From contig NZ_CP031467.1 in the NCBI RefSeq assembly GCF_003368325.1, forward strand, positions 3,596,001 to 3,660,000: a stretch of 64,000 nucleotides of DNA, read 5' to 3'. Origin of the DNA: Paraburkholderia caffeinilytica. Lineage in GTDB: Bacteria > Pseudomonadota > Gammaproteobacteria > Burkholderiales > Burkholderiaceae. A model generated the notes under the pieces. It made no database searches and had not been told where the DNA came from. It saw only the letters and a list, made by a program, of their open reading frames with translations. Of the stretch, positions 42,461 through 52,951 are shown piece after piece; the first letter of the stretch is position 1; each line of letters begins with the position of its first letter. The position numbers and the translations under genes were made by a program.

Positions 42461-43609
42461 ATGAATACCCAAGAGGCGAAGATCGTCCTCGAGACTGCCT
42501 TGATCTGCGCGCAGGAGCCGTTAAAGCTCGGCGATTTGCGCAAGCTCTTTGCCGACGGCGTGTCGGCAGACACTGTTCGGAATTTGCTCGAAGACCTCAA
42601 GCAGGATTGGTCCGGGCGCGGTGTGGAGTTGGTCGGGCTGGCGTCGGGCTGGCGATTTCAAAGCAAGCCCGCGATGCGTTCGTACCTGGATCGCCTGCAT
42701 CCTGAGAAACCGCCGAAATATTCGCGTGCGGTGCTCGAGACGCTCGCGATCATTGCGTACCGGCAACCGGTCACGCGTGGCGATATCGAAGAAATTCGCG
42801 GCGTCACGGTGAATACGCAGGTCGTCAAGCAACTCGAGGATCGCGGCTGGATCGAAGTGATCGGCCATCGTGATGTGCCAGGCCGACCGGCGCTGTACGC
42901 GACCACGCGGCAATTTCTCGACGACCTCGGTTTGAAGGCGCTCGACGAATTGCCGCCGCTCGCCGATCCGTCGGCGCAGCTGAACGCGGATCTGCTCGGT
43001 CAGCATGCGATCGAATTTTCCGAGGTCGAGGCCGCACAGGCGCTGGCTTCGGGTGAAGAGGGTGCGCTCGCCGCGCCGTCGGAATCTACCGCAGACGAGG
43101 CAGGCGCTGCAGCGGGCGAATCCCTCGGCGAGATGGCCGATCGCGGTCACGTTGAAGAAGCCGGTGAGGCAGCGGGATCGGAAATCGCCGGCGAGCACGC
43201 TGAAGCGCATCAAACGCCGGTCGCTCAGGCGCAGCATGCTGATCCGGCTGAGGCAAGCGGGGCTGTTGAGCCTGCCGGGGCGGCGCATGGCATGGTGGGC
43301 ATGGTGGATATCGCACCGGCACCCGAGTCGCATCAGGGCGCTGTCGAAGTCCCGGCCGGGCAGGAACATGCCGAAGCGGCAAACGTTGAAACGCAGGCCG
43401 GCGGCGCCGAGCCCGCACTGAATCACGATCCGGTCATCCGGACCGATCCGGCAATACCCGCGCACGACTCGGGCGGACTCCGCGATACGGGGCACGCCGC
43501 CGAGCCGAACCCGACCACGGCGGCGCACGGCGATCCTGATGATTGCCGCGATGCCGCACAGGACGCAGGCATTCTGACCGACGACGAACCCGAGTCGCGC
43601 AGCGCCTGA
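42461..43609 (+). CDS. scpB: Segregation and condensation protein B (ScpB) with long C-terminal extension
   Basis: 382 residues. The two winged helices are seen in [40 protein letters not shown] and [20 protein letters not shown] with [20 protein letters not shown] after them. ScpB joins ScpA and SMC in chromosome condensation. The conserved part ends near residue 180; the following 200 residues are Ala/Glu/Gly/His-rich and disordered, roughly doubling the usual length (about 190). It is followed 63 bases later by rluB, the usual partner in operon order. Confidence 0.93.
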   Translation: MNTQEAKIVLETALICAQEPLKLGDLRKLFADGVSADTVRNLLEDLKQDWSGRGVELVGLASGWRFQSKPAMRSYLDRLHPEKPPKYSRAVLETLAIIAYRQPVTRGDIEEIRGVTVNTQVVKQLEDRGWIEVIGHRDVPGRPALYATTRQFLDDLGLKALDELPPLADPSAQLNADLLGQHAIEFSEVEAAQALASGEEGALAAPSESTADEAGAAAGESLGEMADRGHVEEAGEAAGSEIAGEHAEAHQTPVAQAQHADPAEASGAVEPAGAAHGMVGMVDIAPAPESHQGAVEVPAGQEHAEAANVETQAGGAEPALNHDPVIRTDPAIPAHDSGGLRDTGHAAEPNPTTAAHGDPDDCRDAAQDAGILTDDEPESRSA

Positions 43610-43672
43610 CGTAACCGAACTTTTTTGCCGCGCCCGCAATGGGCGCGCGCGACCTGACATTTTGAGGTTGTT

Positions 43673-45565
43673 TTGACACATACCCACGACACCGATTCGT
43701 CCGAATCCGAGCGCGCCGTGCCGTCGGCGCGCGCCGACGAAGCGCGCACCACGCAAGCGTCGGCAGGCGAGGGCGAGCGCCCGGCGCAAGCTTCGGAAGC
43801 AGACGGTGAAGACCGTCCGCGCCGCGGCCTGCGCCGCGGACCGCGCAGCCTGATCGCGCGGCGCCGCGCTGGAGCGAAGGCGAAGGGCACCGAAGGCACC
43901 CCCGCGCAAGCCGCGCCGGTCGTCACCGAGACGCCGCCGGACGGCGAGGTGGTCGCGCAGGTGCGCATGCCGCGCAAGGAAGGCGGCGCCAAGGGCCAGG
44001 GCCCGCGCCGCAATGCGGGCGGTGCGAAGCGGGAGGGTGGTCAACGCGAAGGCGCGCCCCGCGAGGGCGGACCTCGCGAAGGGCAGCGTGAAGGAGGGCG
44101 CGGCGAGCGTCAGCCGCGCGAAGGCAGTCAACGTCAGAATCGCCGTGGTGGAGCAGCACCGGCGGCAGCCGCAACTGAAGCAAGCCCGGACGACCTGTTC
44201 TCGTACGTCACTTCGCCCGCATTCGATGCGGACAACAGCGCCACCGGCGGCGTGCGCGCCCCGATGCTGCGCCGTGGCAAGCCGGCCGCGCCCAAGCGTG
44301 TCCTCGCCGCGGACGACGACGCGCCCAAGCTGCACAAAGTGCTGGCCGAAGCCGGCATGGGCTCGCGCCGCGACATGGAAGAACTGATCGTCGCCGGTCG
44401 CGTGTCGGTGAACGGCGAGCCGGCCCACATCGGCCAGCGCATCATGCCGACCGACCAGGTTCGCATCAACGGCAAGCCGGTCAAGCGCAAGCTGGCCAGC
44501 AAGCCGCCGCGCGTGCTGCTGTATCACAAACCGACCGGCGAAATCGTCAGTCACGCCGATCCGGAAGGCCGCCCGTCGGTGTTCGACAAGCTGCCGCCCA
44601 TGAAGACCGCTAAGTGGCTCGCGGTTGGCCGCCTCGACTTCAACACCGAAGGTCTGCTGATGCTGACCACTTCGGGCGATCTGGCAAACCGTTTCATGCA
44701 TCCGCGTTACAGCGTCGAGCGTGAATATGCGGTGCGCGTGGTCGGCGAGCTGGCGGAAGGCATGCGTCAGAAGCTGTTGCACGGCGTCGAGCTGGAAGAC
44801 GGCCCGGCGAATTTCCTGCGCATCCGCGATGGCGGCGGCGAGGGCACTAATCATTGGTATCACGTCGCGCTCGCCGAAGGGCGCAATCGGGAAGTGCGCC
44901 GCATGTTCGAGGCAGCCGGCCTGATGGTCAGCCGCCTGATCCGCACGCGTCATGGCCCGATCTCGCTGCCGAAGGGCCTGAAGCGCGGTCGCTGGGAAGA
45001 ACTCGAAGACAATCAGGTGCGCGCGCTGATGGCGTCGGTCGGCCTGAAGGCGCCGACGGAAGAAAAGGGCGGCCGCAGAGAGGCGCCGGAGCGCAAGCAG
45101 CCGGATCCGATGCAAACGTCGATGGGTTTCATTAGCCGCGAACCGGTGCTGATGTCGCATGGCCGTTTCGACCAGCAGCAGCCGCGCGGTCAAGGTCGGC
45201 GCGGCGCGGCGGGTGGTGGCTTCGGCGGTGGTGCGGGCGGTGGTGCTGGGTCTGGTTTCGGGGGCGGCTATGGCAACCGCGGCGCTGGCCGCAGTGCCGG
45301 CGGCTTCAGCGGTCCGATGGGCGGCGGTGCGGCTGGTCCGCGCGGTGGCCGTGACGTCGACGGCAATCGCGCGCCCTCGGGCAACGGCAATCGTGCGGCT
45401 GGCGGTGGTAAGCGCGCCGGCGGCCCGGGCGGCAATCCGGGCGGCGGCCGCGGGCCGGCCGGCAATCGCGGCGGCAACGCCAACCGCGCCGGCGGCGGCA
45501 ACGCCAACGCGGGCGGCGCCAATCGTGGCGGCGGCGCGCCGCGCGGTCGTTCGCGTGGCCGTTAA
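43673..45565 (+). CDS. rluB: 23S rRNA pseudouridine synthase RluB with disordered extensions
   Basis: 630 residues from a TTG start with GAGG five bases upstream; no better ATG is near. Residues 1-210 are Arg/Gly/Glu-rich and disordered. The S4 domain ([20 protein letters not shown], about 222-260) and the RsuA-type catalytic core follow; the catalytic Asp is in [34 protein letters not shown] is the characteristic end of the core. The final 140 residues are Gly/Arg/Asn-rich ([20 protein letters not shown] type). It modifies U2605 of 23S rRNA. Extensions of this kind are common in Burkholderia RluB and may bind RNA. Confidence 0.93.
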   Translation: MTHTHDTDSSESERAVPSARADEARTTQASAGEGERPAQASEADGEDRPRRGLRRGPRSLIARRRAGAKAKGTEGTPAQAAPVVTETPPDGEVVAQVRMPRKEGGAKGQGPRRNAGGAKREGGQREGAPREGGPREGQREGGRGERQPREGSQRQNRRGGAAPAAAATEASPDDLFSYVTSPAFDADNSATGGVRAPMLRRGKPAAPKRVLAADDDAPKLHKVLAEAGMGSRRDMEELIVAGRVSVNGEPAHIGQRIMPTDQVRINGKPVKRKLASKPPRVLLYHKPTGEIVSHADPEGRPSVFDKLPPMKTAKWLAVGRLDFNTEGLLMLTTSGDLANRFMHPRYSVEREYAVRVVGELAEGMRQKLLHGVELEDGPANFLRIRDGGGEGTNHWYHVALAEGRNREVRRMFEAAGLMVSRLIRTRHGPISLPKGLKRGRWEELEDNQVRALMASVGLKAPTEEKGGRREAPERKQPDPMQTSMGFISREPVLMSHGRFDQQQPRGQGRRGAAGGGFGGGAGGGAGSGFGGGYGNRGAGRSAGGFSGPMGGGAAGPRGGRDVDGNRAPSGNGNRAAGGGKRAGGPGGNPGGGRGPAGNRGGNANRAGGGNANAGGANRGGGAPRGRSRGR

Positions 45566-45840
45566 GCGGCAAGCGACCTAAGCAAGACGGTTGGCCGCTG
45601 ATCGTTCCTCAACGATCTGGCCTCGCCACCGTCAGAATCAATCGACGAGCGCTGTGGGTTTCGTGTAACGCATAAAATCGCGGCGTGCGCATAAGTAGGG
45701 GCAGAGTTTCCTGGCCCTGCTTGTCCGACGCGGGTCCGGGACGGCGCGAGCCGCCTTGCAAAAGACCCGGAGCGGCGCCATATCGTTGAAAGATTCCCAT
45801 GAAATCAAGCGGAAATGCGCTTCGCGCGGCGTTCTGCGGT

Positions 45841-45869
45841 TTGCGTTTGTCCCGAAAAATGGCTACAAT
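45841..45869 (+). promoter_or_regulatory. Sigma-70 promoter candidate of the rimP-nusA-infB operon
   Basis: TTGCGT, 17 bases, TACAAT. Expected transcription start near 45876. Confidence 0.6.
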
Positions 45870-45875
45870 CGCGAA

Positions 45876-45958
45876 GTCGCTGGGCGTGCGGCTTTTCATG
45901 TGCGGCTCAGGTGCGACCACCGGTAATAAGATGATGGGCGTTTAGCCCATTTTTTTTT
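45876..45958 (+). ncRNA. Possible short leader RNA ending in an intrinsic terminator
   Basis: A transcript from the promoter at 45841-45869 would run about 80 bases and end at the ATGGGC-GTTTA-GCCCAT hairpin with eight T residues. It could be an attenuation leader for the translation operon or a separate small RNA. The boundaries are inferred from promoter and terminator. Confidence 0.45.
45934..45958 (+). terminator. Intrinsic terminator in the rimP leader
   Basis: Stem ATGGGC/GCCCAT, 5-base loop GTTTA, then eight T residues. Located 127 bases before rimP, downstream of the promoter. Confidence 0.82.
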
Positions 45959-46085
45959 GCCGCTCAGTTCTAAGTGGTTCGGCATCTCGGGTAGCACGAA
46001 CGTGCGCCGGCTTGGCGCGCGGCCCGCATTGGTGTTTGCAGACAAACCCGGCAGGTCTCGCCGCGCGAACATCTTAGAGGGCACT

Positions 46086-46544
46086 GTGCAACTGACGGAA
46101 CTGATTGAAACCACGGTCGTGGGACTCGGCTACGAGCTCGTCGATCTCGAGCGCACCGGGCGCGGCATGTTGTGTATTTATATCGACCAGCCGGCCGGCA
46201 TCGCGATCGAAGACTGCGAGAAAGTCACGCGTCAGCTCCAGCACGTTCTGACGGTCGAAAATATCGATTACGAGCGGCTTGAAGTGTCGTCGCCGGGTCT
46301 CGACCGCCCGCTGAAAAAACTGGCGGATTTTGAACGCTTCGCAGGCAGCGAAGTGGTAATCACATTGAAAAAGCCATTGGACGGACGGAAATCGTACCGG
46401 GGCATTCTGCATGCTCCGCAAGGCGAGACGATCGGTCTGGAATTTGAAGGGAAGGAAGGCGCCGCGATGCTCGATTTCACCGTCGCGGATATCGATAAGG
46501 CACGCCTCATTCCGAAAGTTGACTTTAGGAGCCGCAAACAATGA
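46086..46544 (+). CDS. rimP: Ribosome maturation factor RimP
   Basis: 152 residues from the GTG at 46086, with AGAGGG upstream; this start matches the normal RimP length of about 150. [20 protein letters not shown], the [20 protein letters not shown] block and the C-terminal Sm-like domain ([19 protein letters not shown]) are characteristic. It assists 30S assembly. The stop overlaps the nusA ATG by 4 bases. Confidence 0.95.
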   Translation: MQLTELIETTVVGLGYELVDLERTGRGMLCIYIDQPAGIAIEDCEKVTRQLQHVLTVENIDYERLEVSSPGLDRPLKKLADFERFAGSEVVITLKKPLDGRKSYRGILHAPQGETIGLEFEGKEGAAMLDFTVADIDKARLIPKVDFRSRKQ

Positions 46545-48016
46545 GTCGCGAAGTGTTGATGCTGGTGGATGCGCTGGCACGCGAGAAGAACGTCGATAAA
46601 GACGTGGTATTTGCCGCGCTCGAGGCGGCCCTCGCTTCGGCCTCCAAGAAACTCTTCGAAGAAGACGCGGACATCCGCGTCCAGATCGACCGTGAAAGCG
46701 GCGAGCACGAAACGTTTCGCCGCTGGAAAGTGGTGCCGGACGAAGCCGGCCTGCAGGAGCCGGACCAGGAAATCCTGCTGTTCGAGGCACGCGAACAGAA
46801 GCCGGAGATTCAACTCGACGAATACATCGAAGAACCGGTGCCGTCGATCGAATTCGGCCGTATCGGCGCGCAGGCTGCCAAGCAGGTGATCCTGCAGAAG
46901 GTGCGCGACGCGGAACGCGAGCAGATCCTGAACGATTTCCTCGAGCGCGGCGAGCACATCATGACCGGCTCGGTGAAGCGCCTGGACAAGGGCAACTTCA
47001 TCGTCGAAACCGGCCGTGTCGAGGCGCTGCTGCGTCGCGACCAGCTGATTCCGAAGGAAAACCTGCGCGTGGGTGACCGCGTGCGCGCCTATATCGCCAA
47101 GGTCGATCGCACCGCTCGCGGTCCGCAGATCGAACTGTCGCGTACGGCGCCCGAATTCCTGATGAAGCTGTTCGAAATGGAAGTGCCGGAAATCGAACAG
47201 GGCCTGCTGGAAATCAAGGCGGCCGCCCGCGACCCGGGCGTGCGCGCCAAGATCGGCGTGGTCGCTTACGACAAGCGCATCGACCCGATCGGCACCTGCG
47301 TCGGGATCCGTGGTTCGCGGGTACAGGCAGTGCGCAACGAGCTCGGTGGCGAAAACGTCGACATCGTGCTATGGTCGGAAGATCCCGCACAGTTTGTGAT
47401 CGGCGCGCTCGCGCCGGCAGCCGTCCAGTCGATCGTCGTCGATGAAGAAAAGCATTCGATGGACGTCGTCGTAGACGAAAACGAACTGGCGGTCGCGATC
47501 GGCCGCAGCGGCCAGAACGTGCGTCTTGCCAGCGAACTCACCGGCTGGCAGATCAACATCATGACGCCGGACGAATCTGCGCAAAAGCAGAATCAGGAAC
47601 GCGGTGTACTGCGCGACCTGTTCATGGCGCGTCTCGATGTCGACGAGGAAGTGGCCGACATCCTGATCGACGAAGGCTTTACGAGCCTCGAAGAGATTGC
47701 CTATGTGCCGCTCAACGAGATGCTCGAGATCGAAGCATTCGACGAAGACACCGTTCACGAACTGCGTAATCGCTCGCGCGATGCGTTGTTGACGTTGGCG
47801 ATCGCGAATGAAGAAAAGGTCGAGAATGTTGCCCTCGACCTGAAGAGCCTGGACGGCATGGATGCCGACCTGCTCGCCAAGCTTGCCGAACATCAGATCC
47901 AGACGCGCGACGAACTCGCCGAGCTGGCTGTGGATGAACTGGTCGAGATGACCGGAATGGAAGAGGATGCCGCTAAGGCGTTGATCATGAAAGCACGTGA
48001 ACACTGGTTCCAGTGA
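46541..48016 (+). CDS. nusA: Transcription termination/antitermination factor NusA
   Basis: 491 residues. N-terminal polymerase-binding domain (1-125), S1 domain ([20 protein letters not shown], about 135-200), two KH domains ([20 protein letters not shown] and [20 protein letters not shown]) and two C-terminal acidic helix-hairpin repeats (about 350-490), the latter typical of proteobacterial NusA. It overlaps rimP by 4 bases and sits 94 bases before infB; a small GCGGCC-GTCA-GGCCGC hairpin lies in that gap. Confidence 0.97.
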   Translation: MSREVLMLVDALAREKNVDKDVVFAALEAALASASKKLFEEDADIRVQIDRESGEHETFRRWKVVPDEAGLQEPDQEILLFEAREQKPEIQLDEYIEEPVPSIEFGRIGAQAAKQVILQKVRDAEREQILNDFLERGEHIMTGSVKRLDKGNFIVETGRVEALLRRDQLIPKENLRVGDRVRAYIAKVDRTARGPQIELSRTAPEFLMKLFEMEVPEIEQGLLEIKAAARDPGVRAKIGVVAYDKRIDPIGTCVGIRGSRVQAVRNELGGENVDIVLWSEDPAQFVIGALAPAAVQSIVVDEEKHSMDVVVDENELAVAIGRSGQNVRLASELTGWQINIMTPDESAQKQNQERGVLRDLFMARLDVDEEVADILIDEGFTSLEEIAYVPLNEMLEIEAFDEDTVHELRNRSRDALLTLAIANEEKVENVALDLKSLDGMDADLLAKLAEHQIQTRDELAELAVDELVEMTGMEEDAAKALIMKAREHWFQ

Positions 48017-48110
48017 GAAATGACCATGGCGCACTAAATTGAACGCGGCCGTCAGGCCGCATGACCCGATGCTAACCGCAAGGAATCGGTCCTTGCATTA
48101 AGAGGAATGA

Positions 48111-51074
48111 ATGGCGAGTAACAACGTAGCCCAATTTGCCGCGGAACTGAAAATGCCTGCAGGCGTGCTGCTCGAGCAGCTGCAGGCGGCGGGCGTCACC
48201 AAAGCGAGCGAAGACGACAGCTTGTCCGAAACGGACAAGGCGCGTCTGCTCGACCACTTGCGCAAGTCTCACGGCTCGACTGATGCGGACAAGCGCAAGA
48301 TCACGCTGACGAAACGGCATACGTCGGAGATCAAGCAATCCGACGCGACGGGCAAAGCTCGCACCATTCAGGTCGAGGTGCGCAAGAAGCGCACTTTCGT
48401 CCGCCGCGACGAATCCGCCGCAGAAGGCGGCGATGCATCGAATCATGTGGCCGAGGCCGACGTCGACGATCTGGAACTCCAGCGCCGTGAAGAGGAAGCG
48501 CGTCATGAAGCCGAGCTGCTCGAGAAGCAGGCTCAGGAGTTGAAGGCGCGTCAGGAACAACTCGAACGCGAAGAAGCCGAACGTCAGGCGCGCGAACAGG
48601 CTGCCGAAGCCGAGCGCCGTCGTGCGGAAGAAGAAGCGGCGAAAAAGCGCGCGGCGGCTGCGGCCGAGGCGGCTGCTCGCGAACAGGCTCAGGCTGCGAA
48701 GCCGGCGCAGGCTGCCCAGCCGGCGGCGAAAGCCGAACCGGTCGCGGCCAAGGCTGCGGAACCGGCGGTCGCCAAAGAAAGCGAGCAGGACGACGAGCGT
48801 GCAGCGGCAGAACGCGCGGCACAACGCGAAGCAGCGAAGAAAGCGGAAGACGCAGCGCGTCAGGCCGCCGAGAAAACGCGCGCCGAGCAGGAAGAGGTCA
48901 GCAAGCGCCGCGCAAAGGCAGAAGCCGAAGCACGTGCGATTCGCGAAATGATGAACACGCCGCGCAAGGCGCAGGTCAAGGCGCCGGAACCGGCACCGAA
49001 GCCCGCTGAGCCGGCCAAGCCCGTGGAAGCCAAGGGCACGCTGCACAAGCCGGCGCGCCCGGCAGGTGAAGCACCGGCACGTCCGGCCGCCAAGAAGCCG
49101 GCTGCAGCGGCTCCGGCTGCAACGACCACGCCGTCGGCCGGCGACAAGAAGAAGCCGGGTGGTGGCAAGGGCGGCTGGCAGGACGACGCCGCGAAGCGCC
49201 GCGGTATCAAGACGCGTGGCGACACGAGCGGCGGCGTCGATCGCGGCTGGCGCGGCGGCCCGAAGGGTCGCGGCAAGCATCAGGATCAGAACACCACGTT
49301 CCAGGCGCCGACCGAACCGATCGTGCGTGAAGTGCATGTGCCGGAAACCATCACGGTCGCCGATCTGGCGCACAAGATGGCGGTGAAGGCGTCGGAAGTC
49401 ATCAAGTCGATGATGAAGCTCGGCCAGATGGTCACGATCAACCAGATGCTGGACCAGGAAACGGCGATGATCATCGTCGAGGAACTGGGCCACCACGCGG
49501 TCGCGGCCAAGCTGGACGATCCGGAAGCGATGCTGGTCGAAGGCGAAATCACGGACGCAGAAGCACTGCCGCGTCCGCCGGTCGTCACGGTCATGGGTCA
49601 CGTCGACCACGGCAAGACCTCGCTGCTCGACTACATCCGCCGCGCCAAGGTTGCAGCGGGTGAAGCGGGCGGGATTACGCAGCACATCGGCGCTTATCAC
49701 GTCGAAACGCCGCGCGGCGTCATCACGTTCCTCGATACGCCGGGCCACGAAGCATTTACGGCCATGCGTGCTCGCGGCGCGAAGGCAACCGACATCGTGA
49801 TTCTGGTGGTCGCAGCCGACGACGGCGTGATGCCGCAAACGAAGGAAGCCATTGCCCACGCGAAGGCAGGCGGCGTGCCCCTCGTCGTCGCGATCAACAA
49901 GATCGACAAGCCGGATGCGAATCCGGAGCGCGTCAAGCAGGAACTCGTCGCGGAAGGCGTCGTGCCGGAAGAATACGGTGGCGATTCGCCGTTCGTGTCG
50001 GTGTCGGCCAAAACCGGCGCGGGCATCGACGACCTGCTCGAAAACGTGCTGTTGCAAGCCGAAGTGCTGGAACTGAAGGCACCGGTCGAAGCGCCGGCCA
50101 AGGGTCTCGTCATTGAAGCGAAGCTCGATAAGGGTAAGGGTCCGGTCGCAACGATCCTGGTCCAGTCGGGTACGCTGAACCGCGGCGACGTGGTGCTGGC
50201 AGGTAGCGCTTACGGTCGCGTGCGAGCCATGCTCGACGAAACCGGCAAGCCGACCAAGTCGGCAGGCCCGTCGATCCCGGTCGAGATTCAAGGTCTGTCG
50301 GAAGTGCCGCAAGCAGGCGAAGAGATGATCGTCATGCCGGACGACCGCAAGGCGCGTGAAGTCGCGTTGTTCCGTCAAGGCAAGTTCCGCGACGTCAAGC
50401 TGGCCAAGCAACAGGCTGCGAAGCTCGAGAACATGCTGGAACAGATGGGCGAAGGCGAAGTGGCGTACATGCCGCTTATCGTCAAGGCCGACGTGCAAGG
50501 TTCGCAGGAAGCACTGGTGCAATCGCTGCTCAAGCTGTCGACCGACGAAGTCCGCGTGCAGATCGTGCACGGTGCAGTCGGCGGCATCAGCGAGTCGGAC
50601 GTCAACCTGGCTACGGCTTCGAAGGCGGTCATCATCGGCTTCAACACCCGTGCGGATGCACAGGCGCGCAAGCTGGCGGAAACCAACGGCGTCGATATTC
50701 GCTACTACAACATCATCTATGACGCAGTGGATGAAGTGAAGGCTGCGATGTCCGGCATGCTGGCACCGGAGAAGCGCGAAGTCGTGACGGGTACGGTCGA
50801 AGTGCGTCAGGTCTTCAAGGTACCGAAGATCGGCGCGGTGGCCGGCTGCATGGTCACGGACGGTTTCGTCAAGCGCTCGTCGTCGGTGCGCGTGCTGCGC
50901 AACAACGTCGTCATCTTCACGGGCGAACTCGATTCGCTCAAGCGCTTCAAGGACGACGTCAAGGAAGTCCGTCAGGGCTTCGAGTGCGGTATGTCGATCA
51001 AGAACTTCAACGATATCGTCGAAGGCGATCAGTTCGAAGTCTTCGAGGTGACTGAAGTCGCGCGTACGCTGTAA
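48111..51074 (+). CDS. infB: Translation initiation factor IF-2
   Basis: 987 residues. The N-terminal IF2N domain ([20 protein letters not shown]) is followed by a long Ala/Glu/Lys/Arg-rich linker (about 120-400), a second IF2N domain and the GTPase domain with G1 [17 protein letters not shown]3 DTPGHEAF and G4 NKID. Domains III and IV follow. It places initiator tRNA on the ribosome. The linker is rich in [19 protein letters not shown] heptads, predicted as a long helix. The gene is the third of the rimP-nusA-infB series. Confidence 0.97.
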   Translation: MASNNVAQFAAELKMPAGVLLEQLQAAGVTKASEDDSLSETDKARLLDHLRKSHGSTDADKRKITLTKRHTSEIKQSDATGKARTIQVEVRKKRTFVRRDESAAEGGDASNHVAEADVDDLELQRREEEARHEAELLEKQAQELKARQEQLEREEAERQAREQAAEAERRRAEEEAAKKRAAAAAEAAAREQAQAAKPAQAAQPAAKAEPVAAKAAEPAVAKESEQDDERAAAERAAQREAAKKAEDAARQAAEKTRAEQEEVSKRRAKAEAEARAIREMMNTPRKAQVKAPEPAPKPAEPAKPVEAKGTLHKPARPAGEAPARPAAKKPAAAAPAATTTPSAGDKKKPGGGKGGWQDDAAKRRGIKTRGDTSGGVDRGWRGGPKGRGKHQDQNTTFQAPTEPIVREVHVPETITVADLAHKMAVKASEVIKSMMKLGQMVTINQMLDQETAMIIVEELGHHAVAAKLDDPEAMLVEGEITDAEALPRPPVVTVMGHVDHGKTSLLDYIRRAKVAAGEAGGITQHIGAYHVETPRGVITFLDTPGHEAFTAMRARGAKATDIVILVVAADDGVMPQTKEAIAHAKAGGVPLVVAINKIDKPDANPERVKQELVAEGVVPEEYGGDSPFVSVSAKTGAGIDDLLENVLLQAEVLELKAPVEAPAKGLVIEAKLDKGKGPVATILVQSGTLNRGDVVLAGSAYGRVRAMLDETGKPTKSAGPSIPVEIQGLSEVPQAGEEMIVMPDDRKAREVALFRQGKFRDVKLAKQQAAKLENMLEQMGEGEVAYMPLIVKADVQGSQEALVQSLLKLSTDEVRVQIVHGAVGGISESDVNLATASKAVIIGFNTRADAQARKLAETNGVDIRYYNIIYDAVDEVKAAMSGMLAPEKREVVTGTVEVRQVFKVPKIGAVAGCMVTDGFVKRSSSVRVLRNNVVIFTGELDSLKRFKDDVKEVRQGFECGMSIKNFNDIVEGDQFEVFEVTEVARTL

Positions 51075-51094
51075 TTCACGCGGCATTGGCTCAA

Positions 51095-51136
51095 CGGGCG
51101 GAGCGGGCTTAAGCGCCCGCCCCGCCCGTTGTTTTT
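51095..51136 (+). terminator. Intra-operon terminator between infB and rbfA
   Basis: CGGGCGG-A-GCGGGC pairs with GCCCGC-C-CCGCCCG across a short TTAAGC loop and is followed by TTGTTTTT. It starts 20 bases after the infB stop, so rbfA-truB may be partly uncoupled from infB. Confidence 0.75.
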
Positions 51137-51281
51137 GGGCCCACGCATTTTGTCGCGAATTGCGCCCTGCGGCGGCGGTTTGCAGTCTTCATCAAGCCGC
51201 TTCATTGCCGTCCGGGCAAGAACCGGCACGGCGCGCGCGAACCACTTTTTTGCATCCGTCAGAACGGATCACACAAACACC

Positions 51282-51647
51282 ATGCCTAAAAAACGTTCTT
51301 CTCCCAATCGCAACGTGCAGATCGCCGATCAGATCCAGCGCGATCTGTCCGAGTTGCTGCGCGAGGTCAAGGATCCGCGCATCGGCCTTGTCACGATTCA
51401 AAGCGTCGAGCTGACGCCCGACTACGCGCACGCGAAGGTCTACTTCACGACGTTGACCGGCGACCCGCAACAGACGCTCGAAGCGCTCACGCATGCGGCC
51501 GGCCATCTGCACAATCAGCTGTTCAAGCGCCTGCACATCCATACCGTGCCGACGCTGCATTTCCACTACGACCAGACGATCGAACGGGCCGTTGAAATGT
51601 CCCGTCTGATCGACGAGGCGAACGCCAATCGCGCGAAAGAAGACTGA
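51282..51647 (+). CDS. rbfA: Ribosome-binding factor A
   Basis: 121 residues from the ATG at 51282; upstream frame to 51129 is not conserved. [40 protein letters not shown] and AKVYFTTL form the KH-type RbfA fold. It is needed for 16S rRNA 5'-end maturation and cold adaptation. It is followed by truB after 132 bases. Confidence 0.95.
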   Translation: MPKKRSSPNRNVQIADQIQRDLSELLREVKDPRIGLVTIQSVELTPDYAHAKVYFTTLTGDPQQTLEALTHAAGHLHNQLFKRLHIHTVPTLHFHYDQTIERAVEMSRLIDEANANRAKED

Positions 51648-51779
51648 GCGCGCGGGTTGAACGTTGTTATCCGCGTTCCGGGCTGCACGGTTTCAGTTGC
51701 ACGGCCCTGGTCGCAGTTCACTCAGTTGCAGTTCGTTTAGCGCTATTTCCGACCACTTCGAAGACCCTGTCTTTCTGAC

Positions 51780-52715
51780 ATGACCGCACCTCAACGCCCC
51801 CGCGTGCCACGTCGCGCGCTCGACGGCGTGCTGCTGCTCGACAAGCCGCTCGGCCTGTCGAGCAACGATGCGCTGATTCGCGCGAAGCGTCTCTACCTGG
51901 CCAAAAAGGCGGGCCACACCGGCACGCTCGACCCGCTTGCCACCGGTCTCCTGCCGTTGTGTTTCGGCGAAGCGACCAAGTTTTCGCAAGACCTGCTCGA
52001 AGCCGACAAGACCTATGAGGCGACCATGCGCCTCGGTATTCGCACGACCACCGGCGACGCCGAAGGCGAAGCAATCGACACGCGCGACGTGACGTGCGAT
52101 CAGGCCGCGGTCGAGGCAGCCATGCAGAAGTTTCTCGGCGACATCGTCCAGGTCCCGCCGATGTATTCGGCGCTCAAGCGCGACGGCAAGCCGCTATACG
52201 AATACGCGCGCGCCGGCCAGACGGTGGAACGGGAAGGGCGTCAGGTGACGATTCACGCGCTCGACATGCTTGCCTGTGCGCTGCCCGACGTGACGTTTCG
52301 CGTGACGTGCAGCAAAGGCACGTATGTGCGCACGCTCGCCGAGGATATCGGCGAGGCGCTCGGTTGTGGTGCGCATCTGGTGGCGCTGCGGCGTACGGGT
52401 GTCGGCGCGTTGACGCTGGAGAATTCGGTGACGCTCGACGCGTTGTCCGATGCGACCGAGAGCGAACGCGATACGTGGTTGCAACCGGTCGATGCATTGC
52501 TGTCCACCTTCCCGCTCGTCACACTGGACGAAGACGCGACCCGTCGCTTCCTGCATGGGCAGCGGTTGAAGCTTTCCGATTTGACTATCGCCGGTGATGC
52601 GATAAATGCGTCGCGCGTGAGAGTGTATGCCGCGGAAGGCCGCCTGCTCGGCGTGGCGAAGCAAGGTGAGGGTGTGCTGGCGCCGGAACGGTTAGTAGTG
52701 ACGGCTGCGAGCTAG
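51780..52715 (+). CDS. truB: tRNA pseudouridine(55) synthase TruB
   Basis: 311 residues. GVLLLDKPLGLSSNDALIRA, the catalytic motif GHTGTLDPLATGLLPLCFGE (Asp51) and the later KGTYVRTLAEDIGEALGCGA match TruB; the C-terminal PUA-like domain follows. It makes pseudouridine 55 in the T-loop of all tRNAs. It ends the operon; a strong terminator lies 150 bases on. Confidence 0.96.
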   Translation: MTAPQRPRVPRRALDGVLLLDKPLGLSSNDALIRAKRLYLAKKAGHTGTLDPLATGLLPLCFGEATKFSQDLLEADKTYEATMRLGIRTTTGDAEGEAIDTRDVTCDQAAVEAAMQKFLGDIVQVPPMYSALKRDGKPLYEYARAGQTVEREGRQVTIHALDMLACALPDVTFRVTCSKGTYVRTLAEDIGEALGCGAHLVALRRTGVGALTLENSVTLDALSDATESERDTWLQPVDALLSTFPLVTLDEDATRRFLHGQRLKLSDLTIAGDAINASRVRVYAAEGRLLGVAKQGEGVLAPERLVVTAAS

Positions 52716-52865
52716 CCACTGAAGTTCAGTGTTGTCACCGCAGTCACACTAGCTAGGTAGACCGAAGATCCGCAACGTGACCGCGACAGTCGATTCCGGC
52801 GACAAGCAAGCTGTAGCATCCGCCGCCTCACAACAACGGATCGAATTGAGACGTCGGCAACAACG

Positions 52866-52905
52866 AAAAAAGGCGGGACCGCTCAACAGCGGTCCCGCCT
52901 TTTTT
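52866..52905. terminator. Strong bidirectional terminator
   Basis: A6GGCGGGACCGCT, a CAAC loop and AGCGGTCCCGCCT6 pair perfectly over 18 bases. It ends the truB transcript on the plus strand and the emrAB operon on the minus strand. Confidence 0.95.
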
Positions 52906-52951
52906 CTACCTCCACCTACAGTCCGTTCCGCGGACTGAGCTAAAGCCTCAC

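Larger units (their letters stand above)
45566..46085. other. Long leader region before rimP
   Basis: 520 bases holding a sigma-70 promoter candidate at 45841-45869, a terminated short transcript to 45958, and then 127 bases up to the rimP start. No open frame in it shows conservation features. Confidence 0.6.

Noticed and set aside
48072..51086. Minus-strand open frame of about 1000 codons opposite infB
   Set aside because: It mirrors infB, has no ribosome site or recognisable domain, and is explained by GC-rich codon structure.
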